A stretch of DNA of 11,412 nucleotides from Chloroflexota bacterium (GCA_030669775.1 DAOVCZ010000037.1:1-11412), one strand, 5' to 3'; shown: positions 1 to 7,625, counted from the stretch's first letter. Made by a program: numbers and translations. The notes: generated by a model from the sequence alone, not told the origin.

Positions 1-21
1 CCACGACAGGCATCTCCTTCA

Positions 22-1929
22 ATGTTTATTCCAAAGCATGACAGTGATGACAAGGAAATATCTGCAAATCGAACGGAACCGTGTAGGGACCAAAGCCCTG
101 GAATAACTTCCCCAGCAGTTATCCAGCTTGGAGAACCGAAACAAAGAATTCCAGCGGCTGTTAAGGCAGGCTTACTCTCTCCACAGGAAGAGGCAGTCCC
201 TGAATCGCTGCGCTCCATCCAGGTAGAACTGGAAAGGGTAGCTTCCAAATTAAATAAAAAACCGCTGGCTCAAAAAGATGGCCGTTTTCCCGTTTATGTC
301 ATTTTCACAACCAGGAGTGGTTTAGAGAATCAATATGGTTCTGACCTTGTTGGTAAATTAGATCAGGAAATGAAACATGTCGTCCGCAGCGTCTCCTCAC
401 GCCATGATTGGGGGGCAGTCTTGGTGTATGCCGATGATCCAAACTGCATGTCTACTTTCAATCTCAATCCTGTCTCACCCGATGATCCCTGGTCACTCAA
501 ACTGGCTTTGGCGGATTTGGACACATTTTTTGGTCGAAAAGGAGAAATGATCGGCGCTCTACTGATTGTGGGTGGACCCGAGGTCGTTCCTTATCACAAC
601 CTGCCCAATCCGGTTGATGACGTTGATCTCGAGGTGCCCTCAGACAATCCTTATGCGACTCGCGATGAGAATTATTTCATTCCGGAGTGGCCAGTTGGGC
701 GTTTGCCAGGTGGTCACCAGAAAGACGCCTCACCGCTGATCAATGGTTTACAACACATCGTAAATCATCATGCCAAGCTCAATCGGAAGAGAAACTGGCT
801 CCAACGCTGGTGGGAGCGTTTTCGGCTCCGCCGTCTCTTCTCGTCTAATGGTAAAAAATCAAGCTGGGGATACACTGCTGCCATATGGCGCAGAGCCTCT
901 CTATCAGTTTTTCGACCGATAGGTGCTCCGCATACCATGCTTATTTCACCACCTGTCCAGGCGGAAAGTGAAGAGGACAATAAAAATGACGGCTTGTTCC
1001 CATCCGCCAGATTGGGTTACTTCAACCTTCACGGACTAGAGGACTCGAGCAATTGGTATGGACAGCGCGATCCGAGCGAACCGACGGAAATGCCCGATTA
1101 TCCAGTTGCCTTACGCCCACAGGATGTATTAAACGATGATCATGCACCCAAGGTTGTCTTTAGTGAAGCCTGTTATGGCGCTAACATCGCTGATAAAAAA
1201 GTGGAAGAAGCCCTGGCGCTAAAATTCCTAGACTCAGGCAGCCAGACAGTGGTTGGATCTACTTGCACTTCTTATGGCTCGATTACAACACCCTTGATCG
1301 CTGCAGACTTGCTGGGTCAAGCATTTTGGAAATTCCTTCGCGAAGATCTTCCCGCTGGAGAGGCCTTACGCAGAGCGAAAATCCATCTCGCAAAGGAAAT
1401 GCACCGCCGTCAGGGGTACTTGGATGGCGAGGATCAGAAGACTCTAATTTCTTTCTTGTTATTGGGCGACCCACTGGCTCAGTTATCAGGTACCTCAGAT
1501 CAATCGAAGATCATCATGCGTTCAATGCGCGCCCCGGCATCCGTATATACAGTTTGCGACCGCAATGGCAACTGCCAGGAAGAAGACCAGCACACACCTC
1601 ACCCGCTTCAAGAGAATCCCCCAGTTCCAAGCAAGACTCTTGCTCAAGTGAAGTCGATCGTCGAACAGTATCTCCCTGGCATGATGGATGCAAATATTCA
1701 ATATGCTCGCAGTCATGCAACCTGTTCAGGTGAAGGTCATTCATGCCCAACCTCGCTCAATGGTGCCAAAGCTGTTTCTCGTGAAATCCCGGAACACAAT
1801 GTTGTCACTTTGAGCAAGCATGTTGAAATATCCATATCCCCCTCAGGACAGATTCAAACTCATCACCACTTTGCCCGTGTGACGATCGATGACAAGGGTA
1901 AGATTATCAAATTGGCAGTCTCTCGATGA
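22..1929 (+). CDS. Gingipain-like (C25 family, caspase-fold) cysteine peptidase
   Basis: Likely a cysteine endopeptidase of the C25/caspase fold. The domain runs from about residue 90 (VYVIFTTRSG) to 490. Seen in it are a Rossmann-like strand LLIVGGPEVVP (180-190), the family-like stretch YATRDENYF followed by PVGRLPGG (211-231), a catalytic His337 in FNLHG, and a catalytic Cys384 in SEACYG. A late LLGDPLA (480-486) resembles the GDP-L motif of gingipains. The 145-residue tail holds two cysteine pairs (512/518, 568/575) and is Pro/His rich; I do not recognise it. No signal peptide follows the first ATG. The reading frame is open to the window edge and the ATG has only a poor upstream AGG, so the true start and a secretion signal may lie upstream. 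It converges on the lipoprotein gene. Substrate unknown. Family assignment is good; activity is inferred from the His/Cys pair. Confidence 0.8.
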   Translation: MFIPKHDSDDKEISANRTEPCRDQSPGITSPAVIQLGEPKQRIPAAVKAGLLSPQEEAVPESLRSIQVELERVASKLNKKPLAQKDGRFPVYVIFTTRSGLENQYGSDLVGKLDQEMKHVVRSVSSRHDWGAVLVYADDPNCMSTFNLNPVSPDDPWSLKLALADLDTFFGRKGEMIGALLIVGGPEVVPYHNLPNPVDDVDLEVPSDNPYATRDENYFIPEWPVGRLPGGHQKDASPLINGLQHIVNHHAKLNRKRNWLQRWWERFRLRRLFSSNGKKSSWGYTAAIWRRASLSVFRPIGAPHTMLISPPVQAESEEDNKNDGLFPSARLGYFNLHGLEDSSNWYGQRDPSEPTEMPDYPVALRPQDVLNDDHAPKVVFSEACYGANIADKKVEEALALKFLDSGSQTVVGSTCTSYGSITTPLIAADLLGQAFWKFLREDLPAGEALRRAKIHLAKEMHRRQGYLDGEDQKTLISFLLLGDPLAQLSGTSDQSKIIMRSMRAPASVYTVCDRNGNCQEEDQHTPHPLQENPPVPSKTLAQVKSIVEQYLPGMMDANIQYARSHATCSGEGHSCPTSLNGAKAVSREIPEHNVVTLSKHVEISISPSGQIQTHHHFARVTIDDKGKIIKLAVSR

Positions 1930-1983
1930 ACCTCATGGTAAATCGATCATAATCGTAAATTATTCTTTGTGTTCAATTGTCAC

Positions 1984-2020
1984 AAAAAATCAACCCCGGG
2001 TAACAAATTTACCGGGGTTG
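1984..2020 (-). terminator. Intrinsic terminator of the leftward lipoprotein gene
   Basis: Arms CAACCCCGG (1991-1999) and CCGGGGTTG (2012-2020) form a perfect 9-bp GC-rich stem, extended by TAA/TTA after a one-base bulge, with a short loop. Read on the minus strand the hairpin is followed at once by six T residues (1989-1984), as in a rho-independent terminator. It lies about 58 nt beyond the stop codon of the lipoprotein. On the plus strand no T-run follows, so for the converging peptidase gene it would be weak at best. Confidence 0.85.
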
Positions 2021-2077
2021 ACTCGTTAATAAACCGATCAGAAGGTCGATATCAGGTTTTCGTAGTGCTTACTAGAT

Positions 2078-3580
2078 TTATTCAGAATTCCAGATCAGAT
2101 AATTATCTCCCACACAGCGCGGTTCCTCATCCATCCTAAATAAGCAAACTTTGTAAGCAATTAACGTCCCACTTGGCGCTTCTATTGGAGACAGTTTGAT
2201 TGAGGTTCGACCGTTTACATCACTTGGCTGAAAATAAGCTTTCCTTTGGCTGCCATCCGGCATGGTGACGATGAGCACTGGTTCAAAATTCACCAATGGT
2301 TTGTCATCTTCGAAGAGAGCGACATGGATCTCCTGAAAACCTTTTGAAGATACAAACGTATCTTTTTCCCACGCTTTCAGATCGAGCTTATCTAATTCCT
2401 GGTTGGTTTCGAAATTTCGAACAGATTCATAATTCACGGCCTTATACTCTGTTCCCAGAGGTACGGGTCTCAGTCTTTGTTCTCCCTCGAGGTTGAGATT
2501 GAACTGCAGGCAGAGATTCGTGAAACACTGCCAGTAAACACCCGCTTCAGGAGAAAAAACTTCACTGATCGGTTCTCCCGCCACCTGCACACCTCCATAA
2601 AGATCGAGGTATTCAATGAAATAAATCGGAACATTGTAACCCATTCCACCTTCGATCTCATAGAAGATGCTCAGAGAGGAATTTTGCGGGTAGGTCAGAT
2701 TTTGCGCGTGAGTAGCGATACTCTCCGTGATCGGTCGCGCATAAACCTCATTTGGAGTATCATTATCCGCTACCAACACGAGATTCTCAAAAATCACCTC
2801 GTGCTTTCCATCAGGAGCAAAATGAAATCCTGTCAGCGGTTTGCCGACAAAAGGCAAGCCAAGTTCGAGTGTCTTCTTCAAAAATGGGGCTGGCAATATC
2901 GGTTGCCGGGCAGGTATCCCTGCTGAAGGTTCTAGATTTCTGCAGTTCCTATCGCAGGCATAGGCACCATACGGCATCAATCGGATTTTTGTCTCGGTAT
3001 CAAGCCTATAAAAACCGAGGTTTTCAAAATATTGTTCAACCCTACCTTTTTCCGGATTGTAATAAGCTTCGCTTATCGGTTTTCCTACAAAGTGAGCTCC
3101 CCCCAATCGTTCATATTCTTCAAGAAATTCTACGATCACCAGATGCCCGTTGATGATCCGCCCAGTTCTATATGCCTTACCAAGTAATTCACCCTCACCA
3201 ACACCCAATTCCAAACCTAATGGTGCCAGTGCAAAACGACTGCTTTTTGCCGCCGAGGGATCGAAGATCATCAATCCTGCTTCTGTAAATTGTTTGGTCT
3301 GACCCTCACTGGTTGAAACAGGAGATATCGCCGGACCAAGTGTAGCCTCGCCCCCCAATGCCAGATAAAAGTCGCTGAATAACGGGTCTACTGGATAAGT
3401 GCCAGGTTTCAAATTTCCTGAATAATTTTTGTCAGACTTTTCGTCCCCTGATAATAGCCTATAAGACCAGCTAGTAAAATCGCTATCGCCAAAATCCGCC
3501 CCGCTGCATCCAATCAAGGTAACTGCCAGAAGTATGATTGGGATCAGATAAATTTTTCGCGATAAGCACTTCGGGCTCAT
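2078..3580 (-). CDS. Surface lipoprotein with four G-x-PISE/QYFENL-type repeats
   Basis: A 500-aa exported lipoprotein. It has a basic N-terminus, a hydrophobic segment (11-22) and the lipobox TLIGC with lipidated Cys25. Four diverged repeats follow, at about residues 70-108, 153-193, 235-273 and 321-362. Each has a core like 'GGxxxVGKPISExxxxxxGxxxQYFENLxFxxx'. The repeats resemble LGFP-like repeats of secreted and cell-wall proteins, known in Chloroflexota beside wall-binding or hydrolase domains. No catalytic domain is visible. The C-terminus (about 415-490) looks like a beta-sandwich carrying PDGSQRKAYF and NGRTSIKL. The start is fixed by GAGGTGA at 3585-3591, four bases before the ATG. 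The transcript carries a c-di-GMP-I riboswitch in its leader and ends at the terminator at 1984-2020, so it is probably a monocistronic unit. Binding or adhesion in the cell envelope is inferred, not shown. Confidence 0.85.
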   Translation of the reverse strand: MSPKCLSRKIYLIPIILLAVTLIGCSGADFGDSDFTSWSYRLLSGDEKSDKNYSGNLKPGTYPVDPLFSDFYLALGGEATLGPAISPVSTSEGQTKQFTEAGLMIFDPSAAKSSRFALAPLGLELGVGEGELLGKAYRTGRIINGHLVIVEFLEEYERLGGAHFVGKPISEAYYNPEKGRVEQYFENLGFYRLDTETKIRLMPYGAYACDRNCRNLEPSAGIPARQPILPAPFLKKTLELGLPFVGKPLTGFHFAPDGKHEVIFENLVLVADNDTPNEVYARPITESIATHAQNLTYPQNSSLSIFYEIEGGMGYNVPIYFIEYLDLYGGVQVAGEPISEVFSPEAGVYWQCFTNLCLQFNLNLEGEQRLRPVPLGTEYKAVNYESVRNFETNQELDKLDLKAWEKDTFVSSKGFQEIHVALFEDDKPLVNFEPVLIVTMPDGSQRKAYFQPSDVNGRTSIKLSPIEAPSGTLIAYKVCLFRMDEEPRCVGDNYLIWNSE

Positions 3581-3661
3581 AAGTTCACCTCGATTGAATA
3601 TCGGGTTGGCTCTACTTCCCGTTTTCTTCCCACCCGCTCAACCAAACCAGAACAAGCCTGC

Positions 3662-3686
3662 CTCGAGCGTTATTATCTAACTCGAG
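3662..3686 (-). promoter_or_regulatory. Small hairpin in the leader between riboswitch and lipoprotein start
   Basis: Two CTCGAG copies (3662-3667 and 3681-3686) can fold into a 6-bp stem with a 13-nt loop, just downstream of the aptamer on the minus strand. No T-run follows, so it is not an obvious terminator. CTCGA could instead pair with TCGAG, which overlaps the lipoprotein's ribosome binding site. A role as expression platform is a guess. Confidence 0.3.
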
Positions 3687-3694
3687 TAGACTTT

Positions 3695-3827
3695 TCGGTA
3701 ACCAGGCTGTCTCTTGTGGTGATCGTTATCCTTCTCTCCGAAGGATTTTTGCCTTATAATCATCGGGCAATGTTGCAGAGACCCTTGGTTTTGCGTCCCC
3801 GCCTCACAGCGGGTTTGCCTTTATCGA
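3695..3827 (-). promoter_or_regulatory. c-di-GMP-I (GEMM-I) riboswitch aptamer
   Basis: On the minus strand this stretch reads like the GEMM-I consensus. It opens with TCGATAAA, then GGCAAACC (3819-3812). A P2 hairpin follows with stem CCCGCT/GGCGGG (3813-3808, 3803-3798) and a GTGA tetraloop of GNRA type, then GGGACGCAAA (3799-3790). Next comes P3, built on GTCTCT/AGAGAC (3782-3777 with 3714-3709). It closes with AGCCTGGTTACCGA (3708-3695), whose TTACCGA pairs with the opening TCGATAA (one mismatch). The bases matching the ligand-contacting G20, A47 and C92 of the Vc2 aptamer appear conserved. P3 is larger than usual and holds two extra hairpins. The aptamer ends about 115 nt before the lipoprotein ATG. 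No terminator is seen after it, so translational control is more likely than attenuation; whether c-di-GMP turns the gene on or off cannot be read here. Confidence 0.9.
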
Positions 3828-3833
3828 AGTCCT

Positions 3834-3862
3834 ATACTAAGCGAATTGAATGATGGGCGAAC
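3834..3862 (-). promoter_or_regulatory. Probable promoter of the riboswitch-lipoprotein transcript
   Basis: On the minus strand a -10-like TAGTAT lies at 3839-3834. Initiation about seven bases on (near 3827) would start the RNA at the first base of the riboswitch P1 stem, which supports the assignment. The -35 region at 3862-3857 (GTTCGC) is a poor match to TTGACA, so the promoter may need an activator. Confidence 0.45.
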
Positions 3863-3879
3863 ACCGAGCGATTCAATTC
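3843..3879. repeat. 9-bp inverted repeat around the riboswitch promoter
   Basis: GAATTGAAT (3843-3851) and ATTCAATTC (3871-3879) are perfect inverted copies separated by 19 bases. Relative to the inferred start at 3827 the arms lie at about -16 to -24 and -44 to -52, flanking the weak -35. This suits an operator for a dimeric regulator, though an AT-rich coincidence is possible. Confidence 0.5.
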
Positions 3880-3909
3880 TATGTTCAAAATCTGGAAAAC
3901 CGTTATTGG

Positions 3910-3962
3910 TTCCCACCCACACCTTCTGCATGCATAATGCTACCATATTCGGTGGGTAGGAA
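3910..3962. repeat. Imperfect inverted repeat upstream of the 769-aa lipoprotein gene
   Basis: TTCCCACCCAC (3910-3920) pairs with GTGGGTAGGAA (3952-3962) in ten of eleven positions across a 31-base loop, which itself contains GCAT/ATGC repeats. No T-run follows on either strand, so it is not a typical terminator. It sits about 85 bases before the gene start and could be a regulator site or a leader RNA structure. The rest of 3880-4045 shows nothing I recognise; a 68-codon reading frame there has no gene-like features. Confidence 0.4.
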
Positions 3963-4045
3963 TGCTAACAATCCTGAAAGGCATCCACTTCATAAGGATC
4001 AATTGGTTCATTCCTTGCAGCTAAAATTATTCCCCAATCTTCTTT

Positions 4046-6355
4046 ATGTCCAATAGGATAGTAATCTCCATTTTAATTTGCCTTGCATTTCTAACTATTT
4101 CTTGTTCTCCTCAAGAAAATGTAAATCCCGCTGTGGCTTGGGATTATACGGATCTCCGCATTCTCTCTGATTACGATGATCTCAATTCTGAAGGAGATTT
4201 CATCGCTGGTTACTCCCGTTTAGCAGGAAGCGATCTGCAGTTGCGATTTGATCTTCTAGATTTGCCCATAACGGGAACAATCGATATCTATATCGCCTTG
4301 GACACGGAGCCAGGCGGCACTCGCCAGCTGCCTATTGATGGATTCACAGAGATCGATTGGGACACCTTGCTTGTCTTACCTGCGGTTGGCAGCCCCCAAG
4401 CTTTTTCCTCCAATTCTATTGATGAAAATAACTTAAAGACGGATATTGAATCTCAGTTTTCGCTGCGGGAGGATTTGATTCCACGAGTTATAAGGATTCC
4501 CTGGCAGGATTATGTCTTAACTTCGATTAACCAAGCTGCATTACCCATATCCACCAAGGGTTTCAAAATTCAGGCGTTCAGTACTGATCCGGGCTCATCG
4601 AGCATCCGTGATTCGATCGGTCCTTTCAGCACGGGTGCTCTCCCCCCGCAGCCTGCACCTGTTGTTCTCGCATTTTGGAATACCTTTCCCGCTTACACAC
4701 CTGCGCAATCTTTAAGACGTTGGGATGGGGCGCACACAGGTCCTTTTGGTGAACGACATGGTCTTTCCATCCTGCTCAATAACATTAAGCGATTTGGGGT
4801 GCCTGCTGTACTTCTGGACCTGCGAGATCCTTCCGCCTTATCTGCCCTCGATCATCTTGGTGCCATATCTGGTATAAGAGAGCTTGTCTCAAAAAAGTTA
4901 CTTGTTCTGCCCGATTTAATTCCTGGTTCGCCTGCATTGCCCCTTTTTCCAACCGGACTCCCTGATTGGGCTCCCGGGCAATATCTTCAAGACTTGAGTG
5001 AGATTTCGGAACAGTATGGATTACCTACCAGCGATATATATTACACACCACGTCAATCGGACGATAATATCTGGAAATATGCGTTGACTTTTGGCCCAGA
5101 AGATTCACTAGGCAACCATACACCATCTGCTATAAGTTTTTTACCGTTGCCAGCTCAAACCCCTGATGAATTTCAGGCCACACCTGATGGACCTTCAATC
5201 ACTATCCGCAAACAATTGCTGGACAATGCTCTGGAAATAAACCGTCAGAGTGGGGACCTCCCACTGCTGATCCTGGGTGGCAGTCTGGTTGAAAGTGCCT
5301 TTGCAGATCCCCTCTCCGCCGCAGCCACACTAAGCTATATCGCCAACCACCCCTGGATCAAACCTCTCAACGGCGATGATTTACGCTCTTTACCTGGCCG
5401 TGTTTCCCCTCAATTGATGCCTGGGGGGACCACACTCAGCACAGTCGAGTCTTATTCTCCTTCACTGATCCTCTCAAACCTTCCCAATCCGGCTGAATAC
5501 TCTCAAAATCTGTTCATCCAATCTGCCTGGCAGTCGGCTTTATCGCTCTATACTCCCTTGCCACCAGAACCAGATATATTGCCTGCCGTACGGTCGAATT
5601 ACTCTGGTCAGCCAGGAATCACTTTGGAGGCAGCTCGCTGGGCAGATAACCCGGTATCCCGGCAGGATTGCCTTTCAGATCCCGATCTTGATGGTTTACC
5701 AGAATGCATATTGGCCTCAGAAGGCCAGTTCGCAATATTCGATCTTGAAGGTGCCCGGCTATTAGCCTATTTCTATATATCAGAAGCTGGATTACACCAA
5801 ATTATTGCTCCGACCTCTCAATTTATTGTTGGATTAGGCGATCCATCCACCTGGCAGCTCGACGCTGGAGAAGGGGCTGAGACAGCTGGCATCCATGGTG
5901 CCTTCACGGAAAATCCTCCACCTTGGGAACAATATTATGTGATCGTAAGCGATAACCAACTCACCTTTACCTCCCCAGATCAGCGTATTACCAAGGTATT
6001 CTCACTTTCAGAAACCGGATTACGCGCAGATTTCCACACTTCAGATCCGATTAGCTTTCAGATTCCTGTTGCTATTGATCCATGGACAAGATTTTCCCCG
6101 GATTGGAGCGATGCCTATAGCTACCATCCAATCCCAGAAGGATATTTGATCCAATTAGATGATCAGTTATCCCTTGAGGTTTTGACCGATTCTTCCATAT
6201 CGGCCCAGATGTTCACAGACTCGCGTGGGCACTTAGCAGTACCCGAGGATCCAAACTTTGACTATCCCACGGGTCATTATTTACCCTTTCCGATGGCACT
6301 CCTCGAGCTGGAGAGCCAGGGAGATTTCACCGTCCAGTTCACCCTCTCTCCATAA
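4046..6355 (+). CDS. Large exported lipoprotein of unknown function
   Basis: A 769-aa lipoprotein with a short basic start, a hydrophobic segment (5-18) and lipobox LTISC with Cys20. Residues about 28-200 look like a beta-rich domain (LQLRFDLLDLP, TIDIYIALDTEPGG) of the kind that precedes carbohydrate-active domains. Residues about 205-450 alternate strand and helix in a barrel-like pattern (VVLAFWNTFPAY, VPAVLLDLRDP, LLVLPDLIPG, LPLLILGGSL). Residues about 540-580 contain DPDLDGLPECIL followed by FAIFDLEGARLLAYF, reminiscent of the region after the catalytic barrel in GH57-like proteins; the remainder is beta-rich. I cannot point to catalytic acids, so a glycan-related role is only a suggestion. 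The ATG has no clear Shine-Dalgarno; a -10-like TAAAAT at 4022-4027 would leave a leader of only about 11 bases. It is divergent from the riboswitch-controlled lipoprotein and is probably its own unit. Confidence 0.8.
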   Translation: MSNRIVISILICLAFLTISCSPQENVNPAVAWDYTDLRILSDYDDLNSEGDFIAGYSRLAGSDLQLRFDLLDLPITGTIDIYIALDTEPGGTRQLPIDGFTEIDWDTLLVLPAVGSPQAFSSNSIDENNLKTDIESQFSLREDLIPRVIRIPWQDYVLTSINQAALPISTKGFKIQAFSTDPGSSSIRDSIGPFSTGALPPQPAPVVLAFWNTFPAYTPAQSLRRWDGAHTGPFGERHGLSILLNNIKRFGVPAVLLDLRDPSALSALDHLGAISGIRELVSKKLLVLPDLIPGSPALPLFPTGLPDWAPGQYLQDLSEISEQYGLPTSDIYYTPRQSDDNIWKYALTFGPEDSLGNHTPSAISFLPLPAQTPDEFQATPDGPSITIRKQLLDNALEINRQSGDLPLLILGGSLVESAFADPLSAAATLSYIANHPWIKPLNGDDLRSLPGRVSPQLMPGGTTLSTVESYSPSLILSNLPNPAEYSQNLFIQSAWQSALSLYTPLPPEPDILPAVRSNYSGQPGITLEAARWADNPVSRQDCLSDPDLDGLPECILASEGQFAIFDLEGARLLAYFYISEAGLHQIIAPTSQFIVGLGDPSTWQLDAGEGAETAGIHGAFTENPPPWEQYYVIVSDNQLTFTSPDQRITKVFSLSETGLRADFHTSDPISFQIPVAIDPWTRFSPDWSDAYSYHPIPEGYLIQLDDQLSLEVLTDSSISAQMFTDSRGHLAVPEDPNFDYPTGHYLPFPMALLELESQGDFTVQFTLSP

Positions 6356-6411
6356 TCGTTCTCCGACCATTAATGGGTCGAATAATCAATTCCTATATCC
6401 GCGAATTTATC

Positions 6412-6439
6412 TTGACAATAAAAGGATTATCAGTAAAGT
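6412..6439 (+). promoter_or_regulatory. Probable sigma-70-type promoter of the HdeD-DUF4332 gene
   Basis: A perfect TTGACA (6412-6417) is followed after 16 bases by TAAAGT (6434-6439), which matches TATAAT at four of six positions. It lies about 50 bases before the start codon, within the gap after the preceding lipoprotein, so the membrane-protein gene is likely transcribed on its own. Confidence 0.55.
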
Positions 6440-6488
6440 TATTTTAACTGGATGAAAAATTATCCATTAACACCTATAGGAGAGAAAA

Positions 6489-7601
6489 ATGACAACAGAG
6501 ACAGGCACAACCCAATCGGAAACATCTTCTGTTCCCTGGTGGCTGATTTTGATAGAAGGCATCGCCGCCATTATTGTGGGCATCTTATTGCTCGCCAATC
6601 CTGGCAGCACCTTGGCAGTCTTGGTCCGGCTGCTGGGGATATACTTCTTCGTCACTGGGATTCTGTCGATTATTTCGATTTTCATCGACAGCACTGCCTG
6701 GGGCTGGAAGCTGTTTGCTGGCATCATTGGAATCCTCGCTGGTTTCATAATTATTGAACACCCGCTCTGGAGCACACTACTCGTCCCGACAACTTTTGTT
6801 CTGGTGATCGCTGTATTTGCTATCATCATCGGGTTGATAAACCTTGTTCACGCCTTTCAAGGGGCTGGCTGGGGTAAAGGCGTATTGGGTGTGTTAAGCA
6901 TCCTGTTGGGTGTTATTCTGCTCGCCCGGCCCATCTTGGCTACCATTTCCCTTCCCCTTGTGTTGGGAGTTCTGGGAATCGCGGGTGGAGTTCTAGCCCT
7001 TTTTAGTGCCTTCCGGCTCAAGAGAGAGGTAGAATCTAAAGTTAGCCTAGCAGCGGAAGCCACCCAGGTCCAAAAGGAATCAGAAGTTGAAGAAATTTCA
7101 CCAGAAGAAGTTCCACCAGCTCCAGTTGCGGAAACGGCTCCTGATCCGGACCTTGAATTTTTGGGTTTATCTAACCTGGAAGACCTAGAGAAATTCAAAC
7201 AGTCATTAGAGTATATTGAAGGAATTGGTCCCATATATGCTGGCAAGCTAGCCGCGATTGGAGTTCAAACTCCATTAGATTTACTCCGCCAGGGATCAAC
7301 TCCAAAAGGCAGGGCTGAAATTTCCACTCAAAGTGAAATCAGCAGCTCTCTGATTCTGGAATGGATCAATCAAATTGATTTATACCGCGTCAAAGGTGTA
7401 GGCTCCGAGTACGCTGATCTCTTAGAAGCTTCTGGAGTCGATACTGTCGTCGAACTAGCTCAGCGAAATCCTCACAATTTGTTCCAGAAGATGACTGAAT
7501 TGAATGAAGAGAAGCAACTTGTTCGCAGGCTGCCTACCCAATCCCAGATTGACGAGTGGGTCGCACAGGCAAAAAACCTACCTCGAGTGATCCAATATTA
7601 G
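6489..7601 (+). CDS. HdeD-like (DUF308) membrane protein fused to a DUF4332 helix-hairpin-helix domain
   Basis: A 370-aa two-part protein. Residues 16-176 hold six hydrophobic segments (about 16-36, 42-66, 74-90, 98-122, 129-148, 154-176) in the paired pattern of HdeD/DUF308 proteins, with repeated motifs 'GI..IIVGILLLANP', 'GI..ILAGFIIIEHP' and 'VLSILLGVILLARP'. A charged, Pro/Glu-rich linker (180-222) leads to a soluble C-terminal DUF4332 domain. That domain has two helix-hairpin-helix units: YIEGIGPIYAGKLAAIGV (242-259) and YRVKGVGSEYADLLEASGV (299-317), followed by VVELAQRNP and the closing RRLPTQSQIDEWVAQAKNLP. HdeD proteins are linked to acid or general stress in other bacteria; HhH modules bind DNA non-specifically or mediate protein contacts. 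Coupling a membrane anchor to an HhH tail is notable, and its job is unknown. The start is well set by AGGAGAG at 6478-6484. Confidence 0.88.
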   Translation: MTTETGTTQSETSSVPWWLILIEGIAAIIVGILLLANPGSTLAVLVRLLGIYFFVTGILSIISIFIDSTAWGWKLFAGIIGILAGFIIIEHPLWSTLLVPTTFVLVIAVFAIIIGLINLVHAFQGAGWGKGVLGVLSILLGVILLARPILATISLPLVLGVLGIAGGVLALFSAFRLKREVESKVSLAAEATQVQKESEVEEISPEEVPPAPVAETAPDPDLEFLGLSNLEDLEKFKQSLEYIEGIGPIYAGKLAAIGVQTPLDLLRQGSTPKGRAEISTQSEISSSLILEWINQIDLYRVKGVGSEYADLLEASGVDTVVELAQRNPHNLFQKMTELNEEKQLVRRLPTQSQIDEWVAQAKNLPRVIQY

Positions 7602-7625
7602 TCCGAATATCCATAAGCAATTACA

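Noticed and set aside
1263..1750. Plus- and minus-strand reading frames inside the C25 peptidase gene
   Set aside because: Low-complexity, Arg/Ser-rich translations in shadow frames; the peptidase frame carries clear motifs.
2296..3153. Plus-strand reading frames opposite the repeat lipoprotein
   Set aside because: No start signals or recognisable motifs; antisense shadows of a well-supported gene.
3850..4056. Open reading frame of 68 codons before the second lipoprotein gene
   Set aside because: No ribosome binding site and no family-like sequence. It covers the inverted repeats of the intergenic region and overlaps the lipoprotein start.
6364..6380. CGACC/GGTCG hairpin after the 769-aa lipoprotein as a terminator
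   Set aside because: Only five pairs and no T-run follows.
6467..7246. Minus-strand reading frames opposite the HdeD-DUF4332 gene
   Set aside because: The fusion protein on the plus strand is unambiguous; the antisense translations have no domain features.
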